DNA of 64,000 nucleotides from PZPK01 sp965230795 (GTDB lineage Bacteria; Pseudomonadota; Gammaproteobacteria; Pseudomonadales; Oleiphilaceae), in the NCBI GenBank assembly GCA_965230795.1, contig OZ246020.1:2976001-3040000 (forward strand). The letters run 5' to 3'. Below, piece by piece: positions 1-8,814 of the stretch (the first letter of the stretch is position 1; each line of letters begins with the position of its first letter). The position numbers and the translations under genes are program-made. The notes below the pieces were generated by a model. The model did not search any database and was not told the origin of the DNA. It was given only the letters and a program-made list of their open reading frames with translations.

Positions 1-106
1 CGCACATTGTTTCATTTTTTTTGTAACATTTTTTATTGTCGGTCTCAGGCCCGAGGCCCAACCGAAAACATAGAATCTCCGCTGCCAAATTGCCAGTAAA
101 ATCTGC
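1..106. other. Sequence downstream of mlaE without a recognisable gene
   Basis: This is the 106 bases after the mlaE stop in the minus direction. A GGAG followed at good spacing by an ATG at position 71 opens a reading frame of only eight codons. No MlaD-like start (short N-terminus followed by one membrane helix) can be read before the window edge. In most gammaproteobacteria mlaD follows mlaE within a few bases, so here it is either farther away, outside the window, or elsewhere. Confidence 0.4.
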
Positions 107-883
107 TCAGCCAAACATCACTGCCGTGAGGAGAAAATCCAATCCCAATACCGATAGTGACGAATATACCACCGTCTTGGTGGTCGCAATACTGATACCC
201 TCTGAGGTCGGTACCAGATCATAGCCCTGAAACACCGCAATCCAGCTGCACACCAGACCAAATACCACCGCCTTGATCATGCCGTTCATGACGTCCTCGG
301 TAAAATCCACCGAACTTTGCATATTGGCCCAGAACGAGCCCTCATATACGCCGAGCCAATCAACGCTCACCAGCAAACCACCAAACACGCCCACGGCACT
401 GAATATGGCTGCCAACAAAGGCATGGAAATAAAACCGGCCCATAATCTCGGAGCAATCACTCGTTTCAGGGGATCGACCCCCATCATTTCCATGCTGGTT
501 AACTGCTCAGTGGCTTTCATTAAACCAATTTCGGCGGTAAGCGCAGAACCCGCGCGTCCCGCAAACAACAAGGCTGTAACAACCGGCCCTAGCTCGCGAA
601 CCAGCGTCAACGCGACCATTTGGCCGACTGCCTGTTCGGAGCCATAGTCAACGAGGATATTGTAACCCTGCAAACCCAAAACCATGCCGATGAAGAGACC
701 TGACACCACGATAATAATCAGCGATAGAATGCCGACTTTGTAGATCTGCACGCTCAGCAAATGCAATCCGGCCAAATTCGGTCGCAGACCAAATACCGCT
801 CGTAACAGAAACAGCCCGGCCCGCCCGATCGTTGAGGCGAACTCCAGCCCCTGACGACCGGTTTTACTTAGAAAATCTAACAC
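107..883 (-). CDS. mlaE: MlaE, permease of the Mla phospholipid transport ABC system
   Basis: MlaE is the inner-membrane permease of the MlaFEDB complex, which moves phospholipids between the inner membrane and periplasmic MlaC and keeps the outer membrane asymmetric. The 258-residue product has the family length, an amphipathic N-terminus, about five hydrophobic segments, and the conserved core with LVRELGPVVTALLFAGRAGS near residues 92-111 followed by EIGLMKATEQ. The start is GTG at 883 with AGG about nine bases upstream. It lies 86 bases downstream of mlaF on the same strand, so the two are probably co-transcribed. No mlaD follows within the 106 bases left in the window. Confidence 0.95.
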   Translation of the reverse strand: MLDFLSKTGRQGLEFASTIGRAGLFLLRAVFGLRPNLAGLHLLSVQIYKVGILSLIIIVVSGLFIGMVLGLQGYNILVDYGSEQAVGQMVALTLVRELGPVVTALLFAGRAGSALTAEIGLMKATEQLTSMEMMGVDPLKRVIAPRLWAGFISMPLLAAIFSAVGVFGGLLVSVDWLGVYEGSFWANMQSSVDFTEDVMNGMIKAVVFGLVCSWIAVFQGYDLVPTSEGISIATTKTVVYSSLSVLGLDFLLTAVMFG

Positions 884-969
884 TAACGCTTACCTGCTTA
901 GACGCCATATGCATCGTCTGGATGAAATATCAAAGAGTCTCTGTGTTGCATCTGCAACCAAACCACCAC

Positions 970-1782
970 TCATCCCAATAAATCCTGATGGTAGTCACCT
1001 GCCGGGTAATGAAAGGGTACCGGACCATCTGGCAGGCCATTAAGAAACTGTTTCACCAAAGGTGAACCTGACTTCTTGAGATCTGCAGGCGTGCCTTCAC
1101 CGATTACCCGGCCATCGGCGATGATAATCACGTGATCACAGATACTGAGGGATTCAGCGATATCATGGGATACCAGCACACTGGTTAAACCCAAGGCATC
1201 ATTCAACAAACGAATCAGCTGCACCAGTACCCCCATGGCAATGGGATCCTGCCCGGCGAAGGGCTCATCATACATAATGAGTTCGGGATCCATCGCAATC
1301 GTTCGAGCCAGCGCAATTCGTCGTGTCATACCTCCAGACAATTCAGAAGGCATCAGGTCCCGCGCACCACGCAAGCCCACCGCATGCAGCTTCATAATCA
1401 CGATGTCGCGGATCATATCTTCAGGAAGCTTGGTATGGGCCCGCAGAGGAAAAGCCACATTTTCAAAGACACTCAAATCAGAAAACAGAGCTCCGCTTTG
1501 AAACAGCATGCCCATGCGAGTTCGAGCCTCAAACAGTTCTTTCCGGGAAAGGCGATGAATATCGTCGCCATCAACCAGAATTCTGCCCGAGTCTGGACGT
1601 AGCTGCCCGGCAATCAGTTTCAGCAAGGTGGTTTTACCAATACCACTCGGACCCATGATCGCTGTGACTTTTCCTCGGGGAATACTCAGCGAAACATCAT
1701 TAAATATGCTCCGGTACCCTCGCGAAAAGCTCATATTCTCGATCTGGATGTAAGCGTCCACTGAATCAATCCCTGCAATCAA
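970..1782 (-). CDS. mlaF: MlaF, ATPase of the Mla phospholipid transport system
   Basis: MlaF is the cytoplasmic ABC ATPase powering MlaE. Visible motifs are Walker A GPSGIGKTTLL near residue 44, the ABC signature LSGGMTRRIALARTIAMDPE near 148, Walker B LIMYDEPFAGQDP, and the switch histidine in LVSHDIAES. The length of 270 matches the family. It is the first gene of a leftward mlaFE unit, divergent from yrbG across about 217 bases. This divergence of mla from yrbG-kds-lpt is the common enterobacterial and pseudomonad layout. Confidence 0.95.
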   Translation of the reverse strand: MIAGIDSVDAYIQIENMSFSRGYRSIFNDVSLSIPRGKVTAIMGPSGIGKTTLLKLIAGQLRPDSGRILVDGDDIHRLSRKELFEARTRMGMLFQSGALFSDLSVFENVAFPLRAHTKLPEDMIRDIVIMKLHAVGLRGARDLMPSELSGGMTRRIALARTIAMDPELIMYDEPFAGQDPIAMGVLVQLIRLLNDALGLTSVLVSHDIAESLSICDHVIIIADGRVIGEGTPADLKKSGSPLVKQFLNGLPDGPVPFHYPAGDYHQDLLG

Positions 1783-1999
1783 CTGGTGGGCTATTTAATC
1801 AAAGCTGATTCCACGAGCCAACAGGTTTTGGGAATTTTTACATAGCTTTCATCAAACTCGTTGTGCAATACATTTCAGCACAAGCACGCAACTGCGATAT
1901 GAAAGACTTGAATAACGGTTGCAGAGGCTGTCCAAGTTACGGAAAATGCGCGCTCTGTTTGGCCGAGTTCGTTTTCAGATAGCAATTACGGGATCACAC

Positions 2000-2962
2000 A
2001 TGCTTTTGTTTTTTGTTGCCATTATTGGCGGCCTGGCGCTGCTGGTCTGGAGTGCGGACCGCTTCGTCACCGGGTCTGTTGCAACGGCCCTGAAGCTGGG
2101 CATGACGCCCATGATGGTTGGCCTCACTGTCGTCGCCTTTGGCACGTCTGCCCCGGAGTTGATCGTATCTGCTACGGCTGCATTTGAAGATGCCAGCCAT
2201 CTCGCGGTGGGCAACGCGATTGGTTCCAACATTGCGAATATCGGTCTGGTATTGGGCATTACTGCACTGGTGTCAGCCATCCCCCTGAAGGACTCCATCC
2301 TCAAAGTTGAATACCCGATTCTCATCATTGCCACCTTGTTGGCAACGGCTTTGATTTGGGATGGTTTGCTGGATCCGGTGGATGGAATCGCCTTGCTGGT
2401 GATTTTGGTGGTGTCGCTGTTCTTCCTCGCCAAACTGCAAAAAGAACCCATTGAAGATCTTGATGAAATAAAGGAAAGCGCTGAAATTCCTGCGACAAAA
2501 GCCTATGGCCTTTTGCTTATGAGCCTGGCATTACTGCTGATCAGCTCCAAGATTCTGGTGTGGGGAGCCACTGGTATCGCTGAAAGCCTGGGAGTCAGTG
2601 AACTGGTCATTGGCCTGACCATTGTTGCCATCGGCACCAGCTTACCTGAGCTCGCTGCGGCCATTGCCAGTGCACTGAAGAACCATCATGACCTGGCGCT
2701 TGGCAATGTTATCGGCTCGAATCTCTTTAACCTGCTGGCGGTACTGGCATTGCCGGCCCTGATCAATCCTCCTACCCTCGATGACTCGGTGCTGGACAGG
2801 GACTACGCCGTTATGCTCGTCATGACTCTGGGTCTCGCAATTTCTGCATTTATACTGAGAGCTCTCAATCACAATTACATTGGCCGGGTGTTGGGCAGCG
2901 TCCTGTTTGCCTGCTATATTGGCTATCTGTTTGTTCTGTATCAACAATCTATCCCGGCTTAA
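2000..2962 (+). CDS. yrbG: YrbG-type calcium/sodium antiporter, CaCA superfamily
   Basis: This is an inner-membrane cation/Ca2+ exchanger of the bacterial YrbG type. It has about ten membrane helices arranged as two homologous halves, each with the diagnostic alpha-repeat: VVAFGTSAPELIVS in the first and IVAIGTSLPELAAA in the second, with GNAIGSNIANIGLVLG and GNVIGSNLFNLLAV following. An acidic cytoplasmic loop (EDLDEIKESAEI) separates the halves. An upstream frame extends to 1919, but the ATG at 2000 with GGGA about seven bases upstream gives the usual 320 residues and starts directly at the first helix. It is the first gene of the rightward kds-lpt unit. Confidence 0.9.
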   Translation: MLLFFVAIIGGLALLVWSADRFVTGSVATALKLGMTPMMVGLTVVAFGTSAPELIVSATAAFEDASHLAVGNAIGSNIANIGLVLGITALVSAIPLKDSILKVEYPILIIATLLATALIWDGLLDPVDGIALLVILVVSLFFLAKLQKEPIEDLDEIKESAEIPATKAYGLLLMSLALLLISSKILVWGATGIAESLGVSELVIGLTIVAIGTSLPELAAAIASALKNHHDLALGNVIGSNLFNLLAVLALPALINPPTLDDSVLDRDYAVMLVMTLGLAISAFILRALNHNYIGRVLGSVLFACYIGYLFVLYQQSIPA

Positions 2963-2964
2963 GC

Positions 2965-3930
2965 ATGGTCTCTTACATCGATTCCGCGAAACGCACCATT
3001 GAAATAGAGCGCGATGCCATCAGCTCATTGGCTGAACGTATTAATAACGACTTTGAGAAGGCCTGCGACATTATGCGCCAATGTCAGGGGCGAGTGGTCG
3101 TGACCGGGATGGGCAAATCCGGCCATATTGCAAACAAAATTGCGGCGACCCTGGCAAGTACCGGCACACCGGCTTTTTTTGTTCATCCGGGCGAAGCCAG
3201 TCACGGCGATCTGGGCATGATCACGAAAAGCGATGTGGTACTCGCCATTTCCAACTCGGGCAATACCGCGGAAATCGCAACGATTGTTCCATTGATCAAA
3301 CGTATTGGTGCCCCACTGATCAGCATGACGGGTAATCCGGAATCCACGCTCGCAACACAGGCCAATATCAATCTGGATATCAGCATTCAGAAAGAAGCCT
3401 GCCCCCTGGGCCTGGCTCCTACGTCCAGCACGACTGTCACCTTGGTTATGGGTGATGCGCTGGCTGTCGCACTGCTCGAAGCCAAAGGCTTCTCCGAAGA
3501 GGATTTCGCTTTTTCCCACCCCGGCGGCAGCCTGGGTAGAAAGCTTCTTTTGAAGGTTGCGGACATTATGCATACGGGTGATCGCATACCAAGAGTCAGA
3601 ACCGGCACATCCGTATCTGAAGGTTTGCTGGAAATATCCGCAAAGGGCCTGGGACTGACTGCCGTGATGGATGAAAATGAGCAGCTCGCAGGTCTGTTCA
3701 CCGACGGCGACTTGCGCCGAGCCTTTGATGACAACCTTGACGTGCGACACACACAGATCGATCAACTGATGACTCGCAACTGCAAGACCATCGGCCCAGA
3801 TGAACTGGCCGTTGAAGCGCTTAACCTGATGGAACAAAACAAAATTACCGGGCTACTGGTCACTGATGCACAAGGTAGCTTGATCGGTGTCATTCATATG
3901 CATGACTTGCTGCGCGCAGGAGTAATCTGA
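2965..3930 (+). CDS. kdsD: KdsD, D-arabinose 5-phosphate isomerase
   Basis: KdsD interconverts D-ribulose 5-phosphate and D-arabinose 5-phosphate, the first committed step to Kdo for LPS inner core. The 321-residue product has an N-terminal SIS domain (GRVVVTGMGKSGHIANKIAA near residue 42, SNSGNTAEI near 97, HPGGSLGRKLL near 185) and a C-terminal pair of CBS domains (from about 205, including MHTGDRIP and VIHMHDLLRAG). It starts two bases after the yrbG stop and overlaps kdsC by one base at TGATG, so it is translationally coupled to both. Confidence 0.96.
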   Translation: MVSYIDSAKRTIEIERDAISSLAERINNDFEKACDIMRQCQGRVVVTGMGKSGHIANKIAATLASTGTPAFFVHPGEASHGDLGMITKSDVVLAISNSGNTAEIATIVPLIKRIGAPLISMTGNPESTLATQANINLDISIQKEACPLGLAPTSSTTVTLVMGDALAVALLEAKGFSEEDFAFSHPGGSLGRKLLLKVADIMHTGDRIPRVRTGTSVSEGLLEISAKGLGLTAVMDENEQLAGLFTDGDLRRAFDDNLDVRHTQIDQLMTRNCKTIGPDELAVEALNLMEQNKITGLLVTDAQGSLIGVIHMHDLLRAGVI

Positions 3931-4466
3931 TGTCATCGCCTTCCCCAGAAGTAATTGATAAAGCCCGTCAGATAAAACTTTTGGTACTGGATGTTGACGG
4001 AGTCCTCAGTGACGGCAAACTGTATTTCAGCGCCCAGGGTGATGAGCTTAAGGCGTTCAATATTCTCGATGGCCACGGCATCAAGATGCTTCGCAGCCAG
4101 GGCATTGAGGTTGGCATTATTACTGGCCGGAATTCACCCATCGTGGCCCGCAGGGCAAGAGACCTGGGCATTGAGCTGATTTTTCAGGGCCGTGAGGACA
4201 AGCGTGTGGCTTTGGATGAAATGACACGTGACGTAGGCATTGCTCTCGATCAAACGGCCTACATGGGAGATGACCTGCCGGATTTGGGAGCTCTGGTCAG
4301 TGCCCAGCTTGGATTTACGGTTCCGAATGCACATGAATTTGTTCAGGAACATGCTGACTATTGCACTACTCGCCGGGGCGGCGAGGGTGCAGTGCGCGAA
4401 GTGTGTGATCTGATCTTGCAGGCCCAGGACAAACTGGACAACCTGCACGCAGCCTACCTCAACTGA
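3930..4466 (+). CDS. kdsC: KdsC, 3-deoxy-D-manno-octulosonate 8-phosphate phosphatase
   Basis: This HAD-superfamily phosphatase releases phosphate from Kdo 8-phosphate to give Kdo. The HAD signature LVLDVDGVLSDGKLYF lies near residues 18-33 (nucleophile Asp in DVDGV), a threonine/glycine motif IITGRNS follows near 62, and the metal-binding MGDDLPDLG near 112. At 178 residues it is the usual length for the cap-less tetrameric enzyme. Its ATG overlaps the kdsD stop by one base. lptC starts ten bases downstream. Confidence 0.96.
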   Translation: MSSPSPEVIDKARQIKLLVLDVDGVLSDGKLYFSAQGDELKAFNILDGHGIKMLRSQGIEVGIITGRNSPIVARRARDLGIELIFQGREDKRVALDEMTRDVGIALDQTAYMGDDLPDLGALVSAQLGFTVPNAHEFVQEHADYCTTRRGGEGAVREVCDLILQAQDKLDNLHAAYLN

Positions 4467-4476
4467 GCAAGCCTTT

Positions 4477-5055
4477 ATGACGCGCACCATGCGACACCTG
4501 TTACTTGGCATCTTCGTGCTGGTAAGCGGCATTTACCTATTCTCCCAACCGGATGACTCGAAAGAAGACCTGGGGTTTGACGATCTGGGAACAGAAGAAA
4601 GGCCCGCCGCCTATGTGGAAGGTGCCCGCTTTGTATTTTTTGAAAAAGACGGTCATGCCGACTTCGACCTGCATAGCAGTAAAGCCCTGTATTATGAGAA
4701 AAGCGCACGTATCATTGTCAGCGAACCCCGTCTGCTGCTTGATCGCGGACAACAGGAAACCATTCATCTGAGCGCACGATCCGGCCATTATGATACGCAG
4801 GCTCAAACTCTGGAGCTGAGCGGCGAGGTTATTCTGAAACGTGAATTACCGGGAGCCAGTGCCATGACGTTGGAAACAGAGATACTCAAGCTCGACAAAC
4901 TCAGTCGCTTTATCTCCACCGACCAAGTGGTTACCATACGCCAGGGAGGCCATGAGCTGGAAGCGAAAGGCTTACAAGCCAATCTGGACAGTAAAAAGAT
5001 TGAACTGTTGTCACGGGTGAGAGGACACTATGTACTGGGCGCAAGCGATGGTTAA
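4477..5055 (+). CDS. lptC: LptC, inner-membrane anchored LPS export protein
   Basis: LptC is the bitopic inner-membrane protein that passes LPS from LptB2FG to LptA in the periplasmic bridge. The 192-residue product has one N-terminal membrane segment (LLLGIFVLVSGIYLF, about residues 8-22) and then a beta-rich periplasmic domain of the OstA/LptC jellyroll type (EGARFVFFEKDG, SARSGHYDTQAQTLELSGEV). Sequence conservation in this family is low; the call rests on topology, length and position between kdsC and lptA. It overlaps lptA by 26 bases if lptA begins at 5030. Confidence 0.92.
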   Translation: MTRTMRHLLLGIFVLVSGIYLFSQPDDSKEDLGFDDLGTEERPAAYVEGARFVFFEKDGHADFDLHSSKALYYEKSARIIVSEPRLLLDRGQQETIHLSARSGHYDTQAQTLELSGEVILKRELPGASAMTLETEILKLDKLSRFISTDQVVTIRQGGHELEAKGLQANLDSKKIELLSRVRGHYVLGASDG

Positions 5056-5629
5056 GTCTACCCGGGGGTTGATTAGAGGATTGTTTTTCACCGCCCTGTT
5101 TTGCTGCTCCCTCTTTCGCAGCGGCACAGTTCTGGCGTTTGATCCCGCCAGTGAAGAAGCCATTGCCATCGAGTCTGACTCGGCGGTGCTCAATGACGCT
5201 TCCGGGCTCTCCAGTTATCAGGGCAATGTCATCGTTACCCAGGGACAATCCCGCCTGGAAGCCGACACGCTGAACGTGCAAACAAAAGACCGTGAAATCA
5301 TCTCCATCGAGGCGATTGGTTCGCCGGCCAATTTCATTCAGCAGCTCGACGCCAACTCTGTCGCCACCAAAGGGTATGCTGACAGCATTGTCTATCGTAT
5401 CAGCAATGCCATGCTTGAACTGCGGGGCAACGCCAACCTTACCCAGGATGGAAATTCCTTTTCCGGCGAACTCATTGAATACGACTTAAGCCGTAAAGCC
5501 ATCAAGGCATCCGGAGACCAGGAAGAAGGACGGCGCGTCAAGATTGAATATAAACCTCGCCCACAACAAGCGACCGAAGCCGATAGTGAACCCGACAACA
5601 GTGACCCCACTTCAGCCGACACCGAATGA
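5030..5629 (+). CDS. lptA: LptA, periplasmic LPS transport protein
   Basis: LptA polymerises into the periplasmic bridge that carries LPS to LptDE. The product has a hydrophobic signal sequence (GLFFTALFCCSLFRSGTVLA) and an OstA-like domain with YQGNVIVTQGQSRLEADTLN and MLELRGNANLTQDGNSFSGE, ending in a hydrophilic tail rich in Asp, Ser, Glu and Thr. The start at 5030 has AGAGGA four bases upstream and lies inside lptC; an alternative ATG at 5048 would trim six residues. The stop overlaps lptB in an ATGA. Confidence 0.92.
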   Translation: MYWAQAMVKSTRGLIRGLFFTALFCCSLFRSGTVLAFDPASEEAIAIESDSAVLNDASGLSSYQGNVIVTQGQSRLEADTLNVQTKDREIISIEAIGSPANFIQQLDANSVATKGYADSIVYRISNAMLELRGNANLTQDGNSFSGELIEYDLSRKAIKASGDQEEGRRVKIEYKPRPQQATEADSEPDNSDPTSADTE

Positions 5630-6351
5630 AAACCCTTAAAGCAGAACATCTCGCCAAAGCCTACAAAAAGCGTCAGGTCGTCATTGATGTATCCATGTCG
5701 ATCAAGAGCGGTGAAATTGTCGGCTTGCTGGGCCCCAATGGCGCTGGAAAAACCACCTGTTTCTACATGATTGTTGGCCTGGTGAAACAGGACAAGGGAA
5801 AAATCGGCATCGACGACAACGACCTGTCACGCATGCCCATGCATGGCAGAGCACGCTGCGGCATCGGCTACCTCCCCCAGGAAGCTTCGATTTTCAGAAA
5901 GCTGAGCGTCAAAGACAATCTGCTGGGCGTGCTGGAAATTCGCAAAGATCTGGACAGAACACAGCGGTTAGAACGAATGGAACAACTGCTTCAGGAATTC
6001 CATATTACTCATATTCGCGACAGCCTGGGCATGGCTCTCTCAGGGGGCGAACGTCGCCGAGTAGAAATTGCGCGAGCACTCGCCATGGAGCCGGACTTCA
6101 TCCTTCTGGACGAACCCTTTGCCGGCGTTGATCCCATTTCGGTCAGCGACATCAAACAGATCGTATCGCATCTGAAAGACAAGGGCATTGGCGTTTTGAT
6201 CACCGATCACAATGTTCGCGAAACCCTCGATATTTGCGAAAAGGCTTACATTGTCAGCGATGGAACCATTATCGCATCGGGTACAGCTGCCGAAATTCTG
6301 GCAAACGAAAAGGTAAAAGAAGTCTATCTGGGCAATGAGTTTAAAATCTGA
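5626..6351 (+). CDS. lptB: LptB, ATPase of the LPS export ABC transporter
   Basis: LptB is the cytoplasmic ATPase of LptB2FG, which extracts LPS from the inner membrane. Walker A GPNGAGKTTCFYMI is near residue 37, the family Q-loop region GIGYLPQEASIFRKLSV near 80, signature LSGGERRRVEIARALAMEPD near 138, Walker B FILLDEPFAGVDP and the H-loop LITDHNVRETLDIC. The length is 241. Its ATG overlaps the lptA stop (ATGA). It is the last lpt gene here; lptF, lptG and lptD are not in the window. Confidence 0.97.
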   Translation: MKTLKAEHLAKAYKKRQVVIDVSMSIKSGEIVGLLGPNGAGKTTCFYMIVGLVKQDKGKIGIDDNDLSRMPMHGRARCGIGYLPQEASIFRKLSVKDNLLGVLEIRKDLDRTQRLERMEQLLQEFHITHIRDSLGMALSGGERRRVEIARALAMEPDFILLDEPFAGVDPISVSDIKQIVSHLKDKGIGVLITDHNVRETLDICEKAYIVSDGTIIASGTAAEILANEKVKEVYLGNEFKI

Positions 6352-6822
6352 AGCCGCACACCCCACAAATTCCATAAAGCTTTCACTACAAGCTTGATCC
6401 ACAGCAAACACTAGGCCATATTTAGGTTTTACAATTGGTGTTACCGGAACACATAAAAAGCGACTCGGAGAACGCAATAGTAATCCAAGGATTTGAGACT
6501 GAAATTTAATCCCGGATTTAACGTAAAGAAACGTTAATTTGTTTCACAGCGAAATAAGTTAGCACTACACTTAACACGATGATAAGACAGCGAGTTTTCC
6601 TCATCCGCTGTCAGCAACAAGAAGACTGGAGGACGGATAAATTAGTACTTCTCTGGTGTCAAAAACGACGCGGAAAACATCTAAAATCAGCATGGCAAGT
6701 TCATGTTTTTATGGGTCTTATGCAGGTCACGCGAGAGTTGAATACACCGTCACAAGGTCTCATAAGAATGTCTCTATGATGATGCACATTAATCACGAAA
6801 TGGTGGTACCCGCTACATGGTC
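6352..6822. other. Intergenic region lptB-rpoN, no gene recognised
   Basis: About 470 bases separate lptB from rpoN, much more than inside the operon. A 66-codon frame at 6579-6779 has no family resemblance, no convincing ribosome site and a composition unlike its neighbours, so it is not called. The region contains a 7-base perfect inverted repeat (6518-6537) and probably the rpoN promoter, but no -35/-10 pair stands out. Confidence 0.5.
6518..6537. repeat. Inverted repeat upstream of rpoN, possible weak terminator or operator
   Basis: TTAACGT and ACGTTAA form perfect 7-base arms around a six-base loop, followed by a T-rich stretch (TTTGTTT). It could be a weak terminator for lptB or a regulatory site for rpoN. 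The AT-rich stem makes it a poor terminator. Confidence 0.3.
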
Positions 6823-8343
6823 ATGAAAGCGTCGCTTCAGCTCAAGCTGGGGCAGCAACTGACGATGACACCGCAGCTGCAGCAGGCTATCCGTCTGCTT
6901 CAGCTCTCGACTCTGGACCTCCAGCAAGAAATACAGGAAGCATTGGATTCGAATCCCATGCTCGAAGTGCTCGAAGAAGGTGCCGACAACGATAAGCCCT
7001 CCGAAAAACTGAATGGCTCTGATGGCAACAACGACGACAACGATAATGGGCATTCGGAGTCGAAAGCATCAGACAGCGAATCGGCCCCGGAACAGCATGA
7101 AAGCGAAATCACTGAATGGTCTGATGAGATCCCCAATGACCTGCCCGTGGATACCGCCTGGGATGACATTTACCCCACCAGCACCGGCGGCAGCGCACTG
7201 CCTGACGACGAAGACAACAGCGATTTTGAAAGCCGTAACTCAGTCGGTGAGAGCCTGAATGATCACCTGCTGTGGCAACTGAATCTGACCCCCATGTCCG
7301 ACCGGGATCGCTACATTGCCATGTCCCTGATCGACGATATCGACACGGACGGTTACCTGAATTCGACACTGGAAGAGATTCATGAAGGACTCTATGACGC
7401 CGACGACGAAGATCCGGTCGAACTGGATGAAGTGGCAGCGGTCCTCAAACGCATTCAGCACTTTGATCCAGCAGGCGTAGCGGCCCGGGATCTTCCGGAG
7501 TGTTTGCTGCTTCAACTCGGACAACTTCCACCCGATACACCGTGGCTACCGCAGGCTCGTTTGGTAATCAGCCACTATCTTAACCTGCTTGGCAACCGCG
7601 ACTATGCCCAGCTTATGCGACGCAGTCGACTCAAAGAGCCAGATCTTAAGGCGGTCATACAGCTGATTCAGACCTTGAATCCCAGGCCGGGTGAAAGCGT
7701 TTACAGCAGCGAGCCGGAATATGTAGTACCAGACGTGATCGTGAAAAAGACAAATGGTCGCTGGCTCGTAGAACTGAATCCCGAGATTGCACCTAAAATC
7801 CGTGTCAATAATAGCTACGCCTCACTGATCAAGCGCGCCGACAGCAGCGCAGACAACACCTTTATGAAGGACCAGTTACAGGAAGCGAAATGGTTCATCA
7901 AAAGCCTGCAGAGCCGCAACGAAACCCTGCTGAAAGTCGCTAGCAAGATTGTTGCTCATCAACAGGGCTTTCTGGATTACGGTGAAGAAGCGATGAAACC
8001 CCTGATTCTCCACGACATTGCCCAGGCAGTGGAAATGCACGAATCAACCATTTCGCGGGTTACAACACAAAAGTATATGCATACCCCGCGCGGTATTTTT
8101 GAACTGAAATATTTCTTTTCCAGTCACGTCAGTACCGCATCCGGCGGTGAATGCTCGTCGACGGCGATCCGGGCAATTATCAAAAAACTGATTTCTGCTG
8201 AGAACCCGAAAAAGCCACTGAGTGACAGTAAGATAGCCGCAGTATTGAAAGAACAGGGTGTGAATGTTGCGCGGCGCACCATCGCAAAATATCGCGAAGC
8301 CATGTCGATTCCACCGTCCAATGAGCGGAAACGACTGGTCTGA
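6823..8343 (+). CDS. rpoN: RpoN, sigma-54 factor
   Basis: Sigma-54 directs RNA polymerase to -24/-12 promoters opened by AAA+ activators, including flagellar promoters of the FleQ type. Region I (LQLKLGQQLTMTPQLQQAIR and LLQLSTLDLQQEIQEALDSN) begins the protein, an acidic region II occupies about residues 50-120, then the core-binding region, the helix-turn-helix (STISRVTTQKYMHTPRGIFE near 410) and the RpoN box RRTIAKYREAM near the end. The ATG at 6823 is chosen over 6817 because relatives start MKxSLxLK. It heads hpf, ptsN, rapZ and ptsO. Three candidate sigma-54 promoters lie later in this window. Confidence 0.98.
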   Translation: MKASLQLKLGQQLTMTPQLQQAIRLLQLSTLDLQQEIQEALDSNPMLEVLEEGADNDKPSEKLNGSDGNNDDNDNGHSESKASDSESAPEQHESEITEWSDEIPNDLPVDTAWDDIYPTSTGGSALPDDEDNSDFESRNSVGESLNDHLLWQLNLTPMSDRDRYIAMSLIDDIDTDGYLNSTLEEIHEGLYDADDEDPVELDEVAAVLKRIQHFDPAGVAARDLPECLLLQLGQLPPDTPWLPQARLVISHYLNLLGNRDYAQLMRRSRLKEPDLKAVIQLIQTLNPRPGESVYSSEPEYVVPDVIVKKTNGRWLVELNPEIAPKIRVNNSYASLIKRADSSADNTFMKDQLQEAKWFIKSLQSRNETLLKVASKIVAHQQGFLDYGEEAMKPLILHDIAQAVEMHESTISRVTTQKYMHTPRGIFELKYFFSSHVSTASGGECSSTAIRAIIKKLISAENPKKPLSDSKIAAVLKEQGVNVARRTIAKYREAMSIPPSNERKRLV

Positions 8344-8479
8344 AGACGGTTTTTTTACTGGCTGCAACGGCAGCCATTGCTGCCCGACGAAGAAAAGGTT
8401 TATGCAGTATTCTTCGATCGAGTCCAGAGGTGCCACATATAGCCATGAGGCACCAGAATAAAGAAGATAGGAGAAGATT

Positions 8480-8788
8480 ATGCAATTAAATATCACTGGC
8501 CATCACGTCGATCTCACTGACGCTATGAAGGACTATGTAAGTAATAAATTGCAAAAGCTAGAACGCCATATTGATGGCATCAATAATATACAGGTCACCC
8601 TATCCGTCCAAAAACAACGACACATCGCTGAAGCCACCCTACATATCAGTGGCGCAGATATTCATGGCACCGCAGAGCAGGACGACATGTATGCTGCCAT
8701 TGATTTACTCGTCGACAAATTGGACCGTCAGATTCTCAAGCATAAGGAAAAGCAGGTTGCTCGCTCACACGGCGCGGCTTCCAGGTAA
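8480..8788 (+). CDS. hpf: HPF, short-form ribosome hibernation promoting factor
   Basis: Short HPF binds the 30S subunit near the mRNA channel and helps convert 70S ribosomes to inactive 100S dimers in stationary phase. The 102-residue product begins MQLNITGHHVDLTDAMKDYV, a typical family start, and shows the beta-alpha-beta fold pattern with KLQKLERHID and AAIDLLVDKLDRQI. The short length without a C-terminal dimerisation domain fits the gamma-proteobacterial form. A GGAG lies about nine bases before the ATG. Position between rpoN and ptsN is conserved. Confidence 0.95.
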   Translation: MQLNITGHHVDLTDAMKDYVSNKLQKLERHIDGINNIQVTLSVQKQRHIAEATLHISGADIHGTAEQDDMYAAIDLLVDKLDRQILKHKEKQVARSHGAASR

Positions 8789-8814
8789 ATGTCGCGATTG
8801 ATTTGAGTATTCCC

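Noticed and set aside
3025..3837. 270-codon frame on the minus strand opposite kdsD
   Set aside because: It lies entirely within kdsD, has no recognisable family and a composition rich in Cys, Arg and Gly typical of antisense frames.
6579..6779. 66-codon frame in the lptB-rpoN gap
   Set aside because: No ribosome site, no family, and a base pattern unlike coding neighbours.
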